Of a stretch of 64,000 bases of DNA, positions 23,993-31,728 are shown one piece after another (the stretch's first letter is position 1; the number at the start of each line of letters is the position of its first letter). The translations under genes were made by a program, and so were the position numbers. The notes beneath the pieces were generated by a model, which worked only from the letters and a program-made list of their open reading frames with translations, ran no database searches and had not been told where the DNA came from. The DNA lies in assembly GCF_900626135.1 (NCBI RefSeq), contig NZ_LR130785.1, positions 1,025,241 to 1,089,240 on the forward strand, read 5' to 3'. The DNA is from Senegalia massiliensis (GTDB lineage: Bacteria > Bacillota > Clostridia > Tissierellales > SIT17).

Positions 23993-24898
23993 ATGTTAAA
24001 AATTAAAAGGAATTTAAAATTTCTAGTTATTGCTATGTTTTTTATATTTATACTTACAATAATGTTAGGTAAATTTTGGAATATGGATTCTAATTTTAAA
24101 AGAATTCTTGGAAAGTCTGATGATAACTATACTAGTAAATATATTTATGTATTAAATAGAGAAGATAAGAGTGTAGAATATGAAAAAAATGTTAAAACTA
24201 GAGCATATCCTGCATCTCTTACAAAAATTATGACAACAATTGTTGCACTTGAACATATTGATGATTTATCAAAATCTGTTAAGGTAGATGTCAAAACTTA
24301 CAAGAAAATGGTTGAAAATAATTCTTCTATGGCAGGTTTTTACGGTAGAGAAGCAGTAACATACAGAGATCTTCTATATGGAACTATTTTAAGTTCTGGG
24401 GGAGAAGCTGCAAATTCTCTTGCTGTTAATTTAGCAGGTTCAGTTGAAGATTTTGTCAGTCTTATGAATGAAAAAGCTTCTGAAATTGGGCTCAAAGATA
24501 CACACTTTACAAATCCAGAAGGTCTTCATGATAATAATCAATATACTACAGCATATGATATGGCTCACCTTTTAGATTATGCTTTAGATAATGGTGACTT
24601 TAAAGCAATTTTTACTAAAAAAACTTTTAAAACAACATCTACATTAGATCATCCTGATGGAATACTTTTAAGGTCAACTGTTCTTTCAAAACTTGATAAT
24701 TTAAATAAAGAAGGATTTGAAATTATAGGAGGAAAGTCAGGAACGACCTATGAAGCAGGTATGTGTTGGGCAACTCTTGGAATAAAAGATAATCAAGAAT
24801 ACATATCTGTAGTTATGGGAGCAGATCTAAAAGATATTAGAAATCCAGATATGATGCAGATAGATGATACTATTAAACTCTTCAAAAGAATTAACTAA
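23993..24898 (+). CDS. Serine-type D-Ala-D-Ala carboxypeptidase, peptidase S11
   Basis: A 301-residue enzyme anchored by an N-terminal helix (about 9-28), acting outside the membrane to trim the terminal D-Ala of peptidoglycan precursors. The SxxK motif is SLTK (Ser75, Lys78) and the KTG motif reads KSGTT. The SxN motif reads SGG in SSGGEAAN, so the usual Asn is replaced by Gly. No C-terminal membrane anchor domain is present and it is shorter than DacA. Next to VanR/VanS-like genes it resembles the VanY-type DD-carboxypeptidase role. AGGAGATAC precedes the ATG. Confidence 0.85.
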   Translation: MLKIKRNLKFLVIAMFFIFILTIMLGKFWNMDSNFKRILGKSDDNYTSKYIYVLNREDKSVEYEKNVKTRAYPASLTKIMTTIVALEHIDDLSKSVKVDVKTYKKMVENNSSMAGFYGREAVTYRDLLYGTILSSGGEAANSLAVNLAGSVEDFVSLMNEKASEIGLKDTHFTNPEGLHDNNQYTTAYDMAHLLDYALDNGDFKAIFTKKTFKTTSTLDHPDGILLRSTVLSKLDNLNKEGFEIIGGKSGTTYEAGMCWATLGIKDNQEYISVVMGADLKDIRNPDMMQIDDTIKLFKRIN

Positions 24899-24999
24899 TT
24901 TATCTTAATGAATCTGTAGCAATATTATATTTTGGTTATTTTGAAATGTTAATCTTTACAATATCCTTTGCAATATATAAATTATTTTTCAAAAATAGC

Positions 25000-25028
25000 T
25001 TGACTTATTTTAATATACTTGTTACTAT
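25000..25028 (+). promoter_or_regulatory. Promoter of the purine operon
   Basis: TTGACT at 25000-25005 and TACTAT at 25023-25028 with a 17-base spacer. Transcription would start near 25035, just ahead of the guanine aptamer at 25056. The stretch from 24899 to 24999 holds no gene or structure that I can identify. Confidence 0.75.
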
Positions 25029-25055
25029 CTAAGTATATTAAATAATCGAATAAAT

Positions 25056-25124
25056 GCTCATATAAGTTCCATAATAAGGTTGGAACGTTTCTACTAGGTG
25101 ACCGATAATCATCTGTCTATGAGC
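25056..25124 (+). promoter_or_regulatory. Guanine-type purine riboswitch aptamer, copy 1
   Basis: P1 is GCTCATA (25056-25062) with TATGAGC (25118-25124). P2 is GTTCC/GGAAC, and the junction J2/3 GTTTCTAC and L3 ACCGATAAT match the purine aptamer consensus. The base that pairs with the ligand, before TATGAG in GTCTATGAG, is C, the guanine form. L2 reads AATAAGG instead of the consensus AATATGG. It lies directly before a ykkC-type aptamer, forming a tandem. Guanine or hypoxanthine binding should favour the terminator at 25203-25254. Confidence 0.9.
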
Positions 25125-25226
25125 GAGAGTGTGCCTAGGGTTCCGAAGAATTTTCTTGCTGGTCCAAGCGGCACAAATACTTAAGTATTACACCGAAGGG
25201 ATAAAAGCCCAGACGGGTAGGTTTCG
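25125..25226 (+). promoter_or_regulatory. ykkC-type PRPP riboswitch aptamer, copy 1
   Basis: It has the ykkC core: GAGAGTG, CTAGGGTTCCG, GCTGGTCCAAGCG, ACACCGAAGGGATAAAAGCC and the GGGTAGG segment that also forms the terminator 5' arm. The subclass that follows guanine aptamers ahead of purine genes senses PRPP; guanidine and ppGpp subclasses share the core but not this context. PRPP binding should sequester the 5' arm of the terminator and let transcription proceed. Confidence 0.87.
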
Positions 25227-25254
25227 CTCGAAACCTACCCGTCTGGGCTTTTTT
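25203..25254 (+). terminator. Riboswitch terminator before purC
   Basis: A 24-base perfect GC-rich stem (25203-25226 with 25229-25252) with a tiny loop and a run of six T at 25249-25254. Its 5' arm is the 3' part of the PRPP aptamer, so the two structures exclude each other. Confidence 0.93.
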
Positions 25255-25296
25255 AACTTTTATTTAGTAAAAATAAAAATTATAGGAGGGATTGTT

Positions 25297-25980
25297 ATCA
25301 AGCTTATTTATGAAGGTAAAACTAAAGATGTATATGAATTAGATAGTGATAAAGTATTATTAAAATTCAAGGATGATGTTACAGGAAATGATGGAGTATT
25401 TGATCCAGGTGCTAATACTGTAGGACTTAGTATAGAAGGCATGGGTAATTTAGGACTAAGGCTTACAAAGTTTTTCTTTGAAAAATTAAATGATATGGAT
25501 ATTCCTACTCATTATGTGGATTCAGATTTAGATAATCAAAATATGACAGTATTAAAGGCTAAACCATTTGGTAAAGGTGTAGAAGTAATTTGTAGATACA
25601 AAGCTGTAGGGAGTTTTATTAGAAGATATGGTATGTATATAGAAGAAGGACAAGAATTAGATGCTTATGTAGAAATCACTTTAAAAGATGATGAAAGAAA
25701 TGATCCTTTAATAACTGATGAAGCATTAGAAATGTTAAATATAATGACTAAAAAAGAATATGAAATTTTAACAAGTCTTACTAGAAAAATTAGTAAAGTA
25801 ATAAAAGATGAACTTTCTAAAAAAGATTTAGAATTATATGATATAAAATTAGAATTTGGGAGAGTAGGTAATGATAATCACATAGCTCTTATAGATGAGA
25901 TATCAGCAGGTAATATGAGAGTCTATAGAGATGGCAAATATATAGAACCATTTGAATTAGGTAAAATAATATTAAGTTAA
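25297..25980 (+). CDS. purC: SAICAR synthetase with a non-standard start codon
   Basis: A 227-residue enzyme that joins CAIR and aspartate with ATP in de novo purine synthesis. Family blocks are KLIYEGKTKDVYEL at the N-terminus, CRYKAVGSFIRRYGM, EITLKDDERNDPLI and KLEFGRVG with LIDEISAGNMRVY. No ATG, GTG or TTG is in frame between the terminator and the conserved KLIYEGK. The codon with correct spacing (six bases after AGGAGGG) is ATC at 25297; an ATT at 25291 is the alternative. Either would weaken initiation. A mutated ATG or a sequencing error could also explain it. A second riboswitch begins 7 bases after the stop. Confidence 0.92.
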   Translation: MKLIYEGKTKDVYELDSDKVLLKFKDDVTGNDGVFDPGANTVGLSIEGMGNLGLRLTKFFFEKLNDMDIPTHYVDSDLDNQNMTVLKAKPFGKGVEVICRYKAVGSFIRRYGMYIEEGQELDAYVEITLKDDERNDPLITDEALEMLNIMTKKEYEILTSLTRKISKVIKDELSKKDLELYDIKLEFGRVGNDNHIALIDEISAGNMRVYRDGKYIEPFELGKIILS

Positions 25981-25987
25981 TAGAAAT

Positions 25988-26056
25988 GCTCATATAAGTC
26001 TCATAATATGGTTGGGACGTTTCTACTAAATGACCGATAATCATTTGTCTATGAGT
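25988..26056 (+). promoter_or_regulatory. Guanine-type purine riboswitch aptamer, copy 2
   Basis: The same architecture as copy 1, 932 bases downstream: P1 GCTCATA/TATGAGT (one wobble), P2 GTCTC/GGGAC, J2/3 GTTTCTAC, L3 ACCGATAAT and the guanine-type C before TATGAG. L2 has the consensus AATATGG. Changes from copy 1 keep pairing: P3 GG/C became AA/T, and P2 pairs were swapped. It begins 7 bases after the purC stop. Confidence 0.9.
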
Positions 26057-26157
26057 GAGAGTGTGTCTAGGGTTCCGAAAGTTACTTTGCTGGTCCAAGC
26101 GACACAGATACTTCTGTATTACACCGAAGGGATAAAAGCCCAGGCGGGTAGGTTTCA
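26057..26157 (+). promoter_or_regulatory. ykkC-type PRPP riboswitch aptamer, copy 2
   Basis: It carries the same core blocks as copy 1 (CTAGGGTTCCG, GCTGGTCCAAGCG, ACACCGAAGGG). A stem pair differs in both strands: GTGCC with GGCAC in copy 1 is GTGTC with GACAC here, a compensatory change. The small hairpin after CCGAA is one base shorter. The 3' end overlaps the terminator arm at 26134. Confidence 0.88.
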
Positions 26158-26184
26158 CTCGAAATCTGCCCGTCTGGGCTTTTA
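26134..26184 (+). terminator. Riboswitch terminator between purC and purL
   Basis: AAAAGCCCAGGCGGG and CCCGTCTGGGCTTTT arms with several G-U pairs and a short T run (TTTTATCTT). It is weaker than the copy before purC, so purL onwards should be less tightly shut off by this element. Confidence 0.85.
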
Positions 26185-26201
26185 TCTTAAAGGAGGAAAA
26201 T

Positions 26202-29200
26202 ATGAAATATAGTAGAGTATTTATTGAAAAAAAACAAGGATTTAATTCAGAGTCTAAAAATCTTTTAGAAGAGTTTAAAAATTATTTAGAGATTAAAAAG
26301 TTAGAAGACGTTAGGGTTATAAATGTTTATGATTTAGTAAATGCAAATGAGAAAGAGGAAAAAGAAATTATAGAAAAGTTTCTATATGAACCTGAAATAG
26401 ATAACCTATATAAGGAATTAAATATTAGTGAAGATGAAAAAGTATTTAGAATAGAAGATTTAAAAGGGCAATACAACAAAAGAGAGTTTTTTTCAAATAA
26501 GATTATAAATACTCTTTTTCCAGATAAAGATATAAAAATTTTGCAATCAAAAGTAATAATATTAAAAGGTATAAATGATGAAGAATTTAAAATTATTAAA
26601 GATTATCATATAAATCCAATAGAAGTAGCAGAGATTTCTTTAGATAAGTTTACTTTTATGGAGGAAAAAGAAAAGGCAAATGATATTGAAATAATAGATG
26701 GATTTATAGATTTCAACGAAGAAAAAATGAAGGAATTTAAAGATGATTATGGTATAGGATTAGATTTAGAAGATTTATTATTTACTAAAAAATATTTTAA
26801 AGATGAAAATAGAAATCCATACATTACAGAAATAAAACTAATAGATACTTACTGGTCTGACCATTGTAGACATACTACATTTATGACAGAAATCAAAGAT
26901 ATAAAATTCAATGAAGGAACATATAAGGAAGTTTTTGAAGAAGCTTTAAAGAAATATTTATCTTCTAGACATTACACTTATAAAGATCAAGATAAAGCTA
27001 TATCTTTAATGGATTTAGCTACTATAAATATGAAAGAATTAAAGAAAAAAGGACTTTTAGAAGATAAAGAACAAACAGATGAAGTAAATGCAGCAAGTAT
27101 AGAAATAGATGTAGATATTGATGGTAAAGCTGAAAAATGGTTACTAATGTTTAAAAATGAAACTCATAATCATCCTACAGAAATGGAACCATTTGGAGGT
27201 GCTGCTACTTGTCTTGGAGGAGGAATTAGAGATCCACTATCTGGTAGAAGTTATGTATATCAAGCAATGAGAATTACAGGTTCAGCTGATCCTAGAAAAA
27301 AATATGATGAAACTTTAAAAGGGAAATTACCTCAAAGAAAAATAACTAAAACTGCTATGAAAGGATATAGCTCATATGGAAATGAAATAGGTGCAAGTAC
27401 TGGATATGTAAGAGAAATTTATGATGAAGGATTTTTAGCAAAGAGAATGGAATGTGGTGCATTAGTTGCAGCTGCTCCTAAAGAATGGGTTTATAGAGGT
27501 AATCCAAGTGATGGAGATTTAGTGCTTTTAGTAGGTGGGAGAACTGGGAGAGATGGACTTGGAGGAGCTGTAGGTTCATCTAAAGAACATACAGAAAAAT
27601 CACTTCATACAAGTGGAGCAGAAGTACAAAAAGGTGATCCTTCTTTAGAAAGAAAGATAATAAGATTATTTAGAAAAGAAAATGTATCTAAGATGATAAA
27701 AAAATGTAATGATTTTGGAGCAGGAGGAGTAGGAGTTGCAATAGGAGAATTAGCCGATGGATTAACTATAGAATTAGACAATGTAAAATTAAAATATCCT
27801 GGTCTTGATGGAACTGAAATAGCTCTTTCTGAATCTCAAGAAAGAATGGCTGTTTTAATAGATAAAAATAATTTAGATAAATTTTTAAAAGAAATAAATA
27901 AAGAGGATTTAGAAGCTACTGTAATAGCTAAAGTTACAGAAGAAAGAATATTAAAAATGTTATGGAAAGATAAAGAAATAGTAAATATTAAAAGGGACTT
28001 TTTAGATACAAATGGCATAAGAAAAAATACTAAAGTGGAAGTAGAAAATCCTTCTAATAATAGTTATTTAGAAGAAATTCCAAATAAGTTAAATAATAAA
28101 TCCAAAATGGATAGTTTAAAAATGACTCTTAAAGATATTAATAATTCTAGTCAAAAAGGACTTTTAGAAAACTTTGATACCACAGTGGGAGGAACTACTG
28201 TACTGATGCCTTATGGAGGAAAATATATGTTAAGTCCTATAGAAGGAATGGTATCAAAAATACCGGTTCTAGAAGGTGAAACTTCTACTTGTTCTATAAT
28301 GACTTATGGATATGAACCAAAACTCTCCAGATGGAGTCCATTTCATGGAGGATATTATGCAGTAATAGAATCTATTGCAAAAGTAGTAGCTTTAGGAGGA
28401 GATTATAGAAATATCAAACTAACATTTCAAGAATACTTTGAAAGATTAGGAGAAAATCCTATTAAATGGGGTAAGCCTTTTTCAGCTTTACTTGGAGCAT
28501 ATTTAGTTCAAAGGGAACTTGATATAGCAAGTATAGGTGGAAAAGATAGTATGAGTGGTACATTTGAAGATATTGATGTTCCCCCTACACTTATAAGTTT
28601 TGGAGTAACAACTGAAAAGTTAGAAAATATCGTATCAAATGAATTTAAATATGAAAATAGCAATGTATTATTAATTCCTTTAGAAATAAATGATAAAGGT
28701 CTAATAGATTTTAAAGAATTAAAAAAGAATTATAGAAAAGTTAAAGAACTAATTAATAATAAAAAAATAAAAGCTATCCAAAGCATAAAAGAAGGTGGAA
28801 TAGCTAGAACTATTTGTGAAATGGCCTTTGGAAATAAAATAGGTTTCAAATTTAATGATATAGAAAAGGAAAAATTATTTAGACCTTTATTTGGATCCTT
28901 AGTAATTGAAATATCAAAAGAAGAAGATATAGAAAAATTATTTCAAGATGTAGACTATGAAATATTAGGTGAAACTATAAATGAAAGTAAAATTTATATA
29001 GATAATGATAATGAATCTATAGATGAACTTATAAATATATGGGAAAGTCCTTTAAAAGATATATTCCCTGTAAAAAATAAAACTTTAAAAGAAAAAATAG
29101 AAATAAAAAGTGATAAAAAAATTATATTTAAATCTAATAAATCCATAAAACCTAAAATATTGATACCTATATTTACAGGAACTCATGGGGAATATACTTT

Positions 29201-29876
29201 AGCTAATTCTTTTAAGGAAGCTGGAGGTGAAGTAGATACTTTTGTATTTAAGTTTTCTAATAAAGTTAGTGTAGAAGATTCTTTTAAGGAATTAAAAAAA
29301 AGGATAGAGAAAAGTCAAATCATTGCCTTTCCTCATGGAGCTATATTTGGTGGTGAACCTGAAACTGGTGGAAAACTTATTAAATATATTTTAAATGAAG
29401 ATTATATAAAAGAAGAAATACAAAACCATTTAAATTTAAGAGATGGACTTATTCTTGGAATAGGTGATGGTTTTCAAGGTCTTATTAAATCAGGGTTAAT
29501 AATTGATTCAGTAACTTTAGCAGAAAATGAAAGTGGGGAATTTATATCTACTACGTGCGATATAGTGGTAGAAAATAATTCATCTCCTTGGTTTAATTCT
29601 ATGAATATAGGAGATATTTACACAGCACCAGTAGCTACAAAAGAAGGAAGATTGATTTTAACAGATGGAAATAATTTAAGTGAACAAATAGCAACAACAT
29701 TTTCAAATGAAAATCCTACTGGATCTTTAGGAAATATAGAATCCTTAACAAGTAAAGATGGAAGAATACTTGGAACAATTTCTTCTATTGATAGAATTCA
29801 CAAAGACTTATATAAAAATATAGAAATAAAAGGAACAAATAATATATTTAAATCAGGAGTTAAATATTTTGATTAG
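26202..29876 (+). CDS. purL: FGAM synthase, single-chain, with a degenerate glutaminase domain
   Basis: A 1224-residue clostridial-type PurL that makes FGAM from FGAR. The synthase part is intact: DTYWSDHCRHTTF, NETHNHPTEMEPFGGAATC, two half-repeats with GGKDSMSGTFED. The C-terminal GATase domain (about 955-1224) keeps the fold but not the chemistry: the expected GICNGFQ nucleophile elbow reads GIGDGFQ (Gly1088 for Cys), and PVSHGEGR reads PVATKEGR (Thr1146 for His, Glu1148 kept). Glutamine hydrolysis should be impossible, so free ammonia or a separate glutaminase must supply nitrogen. AAAGGAGG precedes the ATG. It follows riboswitch copy 2. Confidence 0.95.
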   Translation: MKYSRVFIEKKQGFNSESKNLLEEFKNYLEIKKLEDVRVINVYDLVNANEKEEKEIIEKFLYEPEIDNLYKELNISEDEKVFRIEDLKGQYNKREFFSNKIINTLFPDKDIKILQSKVIILKGINDEEFKIIKDYHINPIEVAEISLDKFTFMEEKEKANDIEIIDGFIDFNEEKMKEFKDDYGIGLDLEDLLFTKKYFKDENRNPYITEIKLIDTYWSDHCRHTTFMTEIKDIKFNEGTYKEVFEEALKKYLSSRHYTYKDQDKAISLMDLATINMKELKKKGLLEDKEQTDEVNAASIEIDVDIDGKAEKWLLMFKNETHNHPTEMEPFGGAATCLGGGIRDPLSGRSYVYQAMRITGSADPRKKYDETLKGKLPQRKITKTAMKGYSSYGNEIGASTGYVREIYDEGFLAKRMECGALVAAAPKEWVYRGNPSDGDLVLLVGGRTGRDGLGGAVGSSKEHTEKSLHTSGAEVQKGDPSLERKIIRLFRKENVSKMIKKCNDFGAGGVGVAIGELADGLTIELDNVKLKYPGLDGTEIALSESQERMAVLIDKNNLDKFLKEINKEDLEATVIAKVTEERILKMLWKDKEIVNIKRDFLDTNGIRKNTKVEVENPSNNSYLEEIPNKLNNKSKMDSLKMTLKDINNSSQKGLLENFDTTVGGTTVLMPYGGKYMLSPIEGMVSKIPVLEGETSTCSIMTYGYEPKLSRWSPFHGGYYAVIESIAKVVALGGDYRNIKLTFQEYFERLGENPIKWGKPFSALLGAYLVQRELDIASIGGKDSMSGTFEDIDVPPTLISFGVTTEKLENIVSNEFKYENSNVLLIPLEINDKGLIDFKELKKNYRKVKELINNKKIKAIQSIKEGGIARTICEMAFGNKIGFKFNDIEKEKLFRPLFGSLVIEISKEEDIEKLFQDVDYEILGETINESKIYIDNDNESIDELINIWESPLKDIFPVKNKTLKEKIEIKSDKKIIFKSNKSIKPKILIPIFTGTHGEYTLANSFKEAGGEVDTFVFKFSNKVSVEDSFKELKKRIEKSQIIAFPHGAIFGGEPETGGKLIKYILNEDYIKEEIQNHLNLRDGLILGIGDGFQGLIKSGLIIDSVTLAENESGEFISTTCDIVVENNSSPWFNSMNIGDIYTAPVATKEGRLILTDGNNLSEQIATTFSNENPTGSLGNIESLTSKDGRILGTISSIDRIHKDLYKNIEIKGTNNIFKSGVKYFD

Positions 29877-29888
29877 GAGGTAATGTAA

Positions 29889-30368
29889 ATGAAAGTAAGC
29901 GTAATAATGGGAAGTATTTCAGATAAAGAGATAGCTAAAAAGACAATAGGAATTTTAGAGAAATTTAATATTGAATATGAGGTAAAGGTAATTTCAGCCC
30001 ATAGAACACCAGATAAGGCAGTGAAATTTGTTAAAGATGCTGAAGAAAATAATACAGAAGTAATTATAGCTATAGCAGGTAAAGCAGCTCATTTAGCAGG
30101 AGTTTTAGCAGGACTTAGCACATTACCTGTAATTGGTATTCCTGCAAAATCATCTACTATGGATGGATTAGATTCTTTACTTTCTACAGTTCAAATGCCA
30201 AAAGGAGTACCTGTAGCAACTGTTGCAATTAATGGTGGAGAAAATGCAGGGTTACTTGCAGTACAAATGCTATCAATTAAATATCCAAAATTAAAAGAAG
30301 CATTAAAGGAATATAAATTGGAATTAAAAAAACAAGTTGAAGAAATGAATGAATCTCTAAACTTTTAA
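29889..30368 (+). CDS. purE: N5-CAIR mutase / AIR carboxylase PurE
   Basis: A 159-residue enzyme of the CAIR-forming step. Blocks are VIMGSISD, ISAHRTP, AGKAAHLAGVLAG and the STMDGLDSLLSTVQMP loop of class I. The usual AGGAAHLPG has Lys for Gly and Ala for Pro. No purK is found in the operon, so either PurK is elsewhere or this PurE uses AIR with CO2/bicarbonate directly. It lies 12 bases after purL, with AGGAGGT upstream. Confidence 0.92.
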   Translation: MKVSVIMGSISDKEIAKKTIGILEKFNIEYEVKVISAHRTPDKAVKFVKDAEENNTEVIIAIAGKAAHLAGVLAGLSTLPVIGIPAKSSTMDGLDSLLSTVQMPKGVPVATVAINGGENAGLLAVQMLSIKYPKLKEALKEYKLELKKQVEEMNESLNF

Positions 30369-30380
30369 GGGGGGGTTATT

Positions 30381-31727
30381 TTGAGTGGTGTTTTAGGTAT
30401 TTATGGAAAAGATATAGAAGAAATCTCAGGTATGATGTACTATGGCCTCTATGCTCTTCAGCATAGAGGGCAAGTTAGTACTGGAATTGCAATAAATAAT
30501 AATGGATTTATAGATTATCACAAAGATATGGGGCTTGTAAATGAAGTATTTGAAAAAGAAATTTTAAATAGATTTAGAGGAAACATTTGTATTGGACATG
30601 TAAGATATGCTTTTTCAGATGAAGAAAAGAATAGAAAAAATACAGAACCTTTAGTAGTAGGATATAGAAAAGGAGCTTTAGCATTAGCACATGATGGTAA
30701 AATAGCAAATTATCTAGAGTTAAAACACAAATTAGAAGATGATGGAACTATATTTCAAACAGATTTAGATGCAGAATTGATAGCCAATTTAATAGCAAGA
30801 CATCATAAAGATAATGTAGAAGATGCTATAAAAAATGCTTTGGAGAAATTAAAAGGTTCTTTTTCAATAGCTATAATGACGAATGATAAATTAATAGGAG
30901 CAAGAGGTCCTTTTGGTATTAAACCATTATCTATTGGAAAATTAAGAGAGAACTATATATTATCTTCAGAAACATGTGCCTTTGATACCATAGGAGCAGA
31001 ATTTATTAGACATGTAGAGCCAGGTGAGATAGTAGTAATTGATGATGAAGGTATTAAAAGTATATATAAGAAATCTAAAAAAAGAGCCTTATGTTTATTT
31101 GAAAGTATATATTTTGCTAGACCTGATAGTGAAATAGATGGAAAAAGCATTTATCTATCTAGAATTAAAGCAGGAAAAACTCTTTTTAAAGAATCAAAAA
31201 TAGATGCAGATATAGTAATAGGTGCACCAGACTCTGGAATTATAGCTGCAATAGGATATGCAGAAGAGTCAAAAATTCCATATGCAGAGGGATTAATTAA
31301 AAATAGATATGTAGGAAGAACATTTATTAGCCCTACAAAAGAATTACGAGAACAAGGTGTAAAGATTAAATTAAATCCTTTAAAAGAAAATATAGTAGGT
31401 AAAAAAGTAATATTAGTAGACGATTCTATTGTGAGAGGAACCACAATAAAACAAACTGTAAAGATGTTAAAAGATGCAGGAGCAAAAGAAGTTCATGTAA
31501 GAATTGCATCTCCTAGAGTAACTCATTCCTGTCATTTAGGAATGGATACTCCAAATAAAGATAATTTAATAGGTGCAAATAAAACTCCTGAAGAAATAAC
31601 AGAAATAATAGGTGCAGATTCATTATATTTCTTATCATTAGAAGGATTATTACAATCTGTAGGTGAAAATAATGGATTTTGTAAGGGATGCTTTACAGGT
31701 AAATACCCAATAGAAAGGATGGATTAA
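30381..31727 (+). CDS. purF: Amidophosphoribosyltransferase lacking the N-terminal catalytic cysteine
   Basis: A 448-residue enzyme of the first committed purine step (PRPP to phosphoribosylamine). In the family the mature protein begins with Cys, the glutaminase nucleophile, in CGVxGI. Here translation starts at a TTG and reads M-SGVLGIYG, with Ser2 in the Cys place, and no in-frame upstream codon could add a Cys. The HNGN oxyanion Asn is Asp105 (AHDGK). The PRPP loop VILVDDSIVRGTT and the Fe-S cysteines (ALCLFE, SCHLG, FCKGC) remain. It looks like an ammonia-only enzyme. The ribosome site is AAGGGGGGG, five bases from the start. Confidence 0.95.
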   Translation: MSGVLGIYGKDIEEISGMMYYGLYALQHRGQVSTGIAINNNGFIDYHKDMGLVNEVFEKEILNRFRGNICIGHVRYAFSDEEKNRKNTEPLVVGYRKGALALAHDGKIANYLELKHKLEDDGTIFQTDLDAELIANLIARHHKDNVEDAIKNALEKLKGSFSIAIMTNDKLIGARGPFGIKPLSIGKLRENYILSSETCAFDTIGAEFIRHVEPGEIVVIDDEGIKSIYKKSKKRALCLFESIYFARPDSEIDGKSIYLSRIKAGKTLFKESKIDADIVIGAPDSGIIAAIGYAEESKIPYAEGLIKNRYVGRTFISPTKELREQGVKIKLNPLKENIVGKKVILVDDSIVRGTTIKQTVKMLKDAGAKEVHVRIASPRVTHSCHLGMDTPNKDNLIGANKTPEEITEIIGADSLYFLSLEGLLQSVGENNGFCKGCFTGKYPIERMD

Positions 31728-31728
31728 T

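Noticed and set aside
22102-24898. A vancomycin resistance operon
   Set aside because: Only regulator-like genes and a carboxypeptidase are present; no vanH, D-Ala-D-Lac/Ser ligase or vanX is in the window.
25129-25296. N-terminal extension of purC from a GTG inside the riboswitch
   Set aside because: The extension translates the aptamer and terminator and has no family match; the homologous part begins at KLIYEGK.
25056-26184. The two 200-base repeats as a mobile element or direct-repeat scar
   Set aside because: Both are structured tandem riboswitches with compensatory differences; there are no transposase genes or target duplications.
26030-26212. 60-codon frame between purC and purL
   Set aside because: It is a translation of riboswitch copy 2. 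The same false frame occurs in copy 1, because the RNAs are similar.
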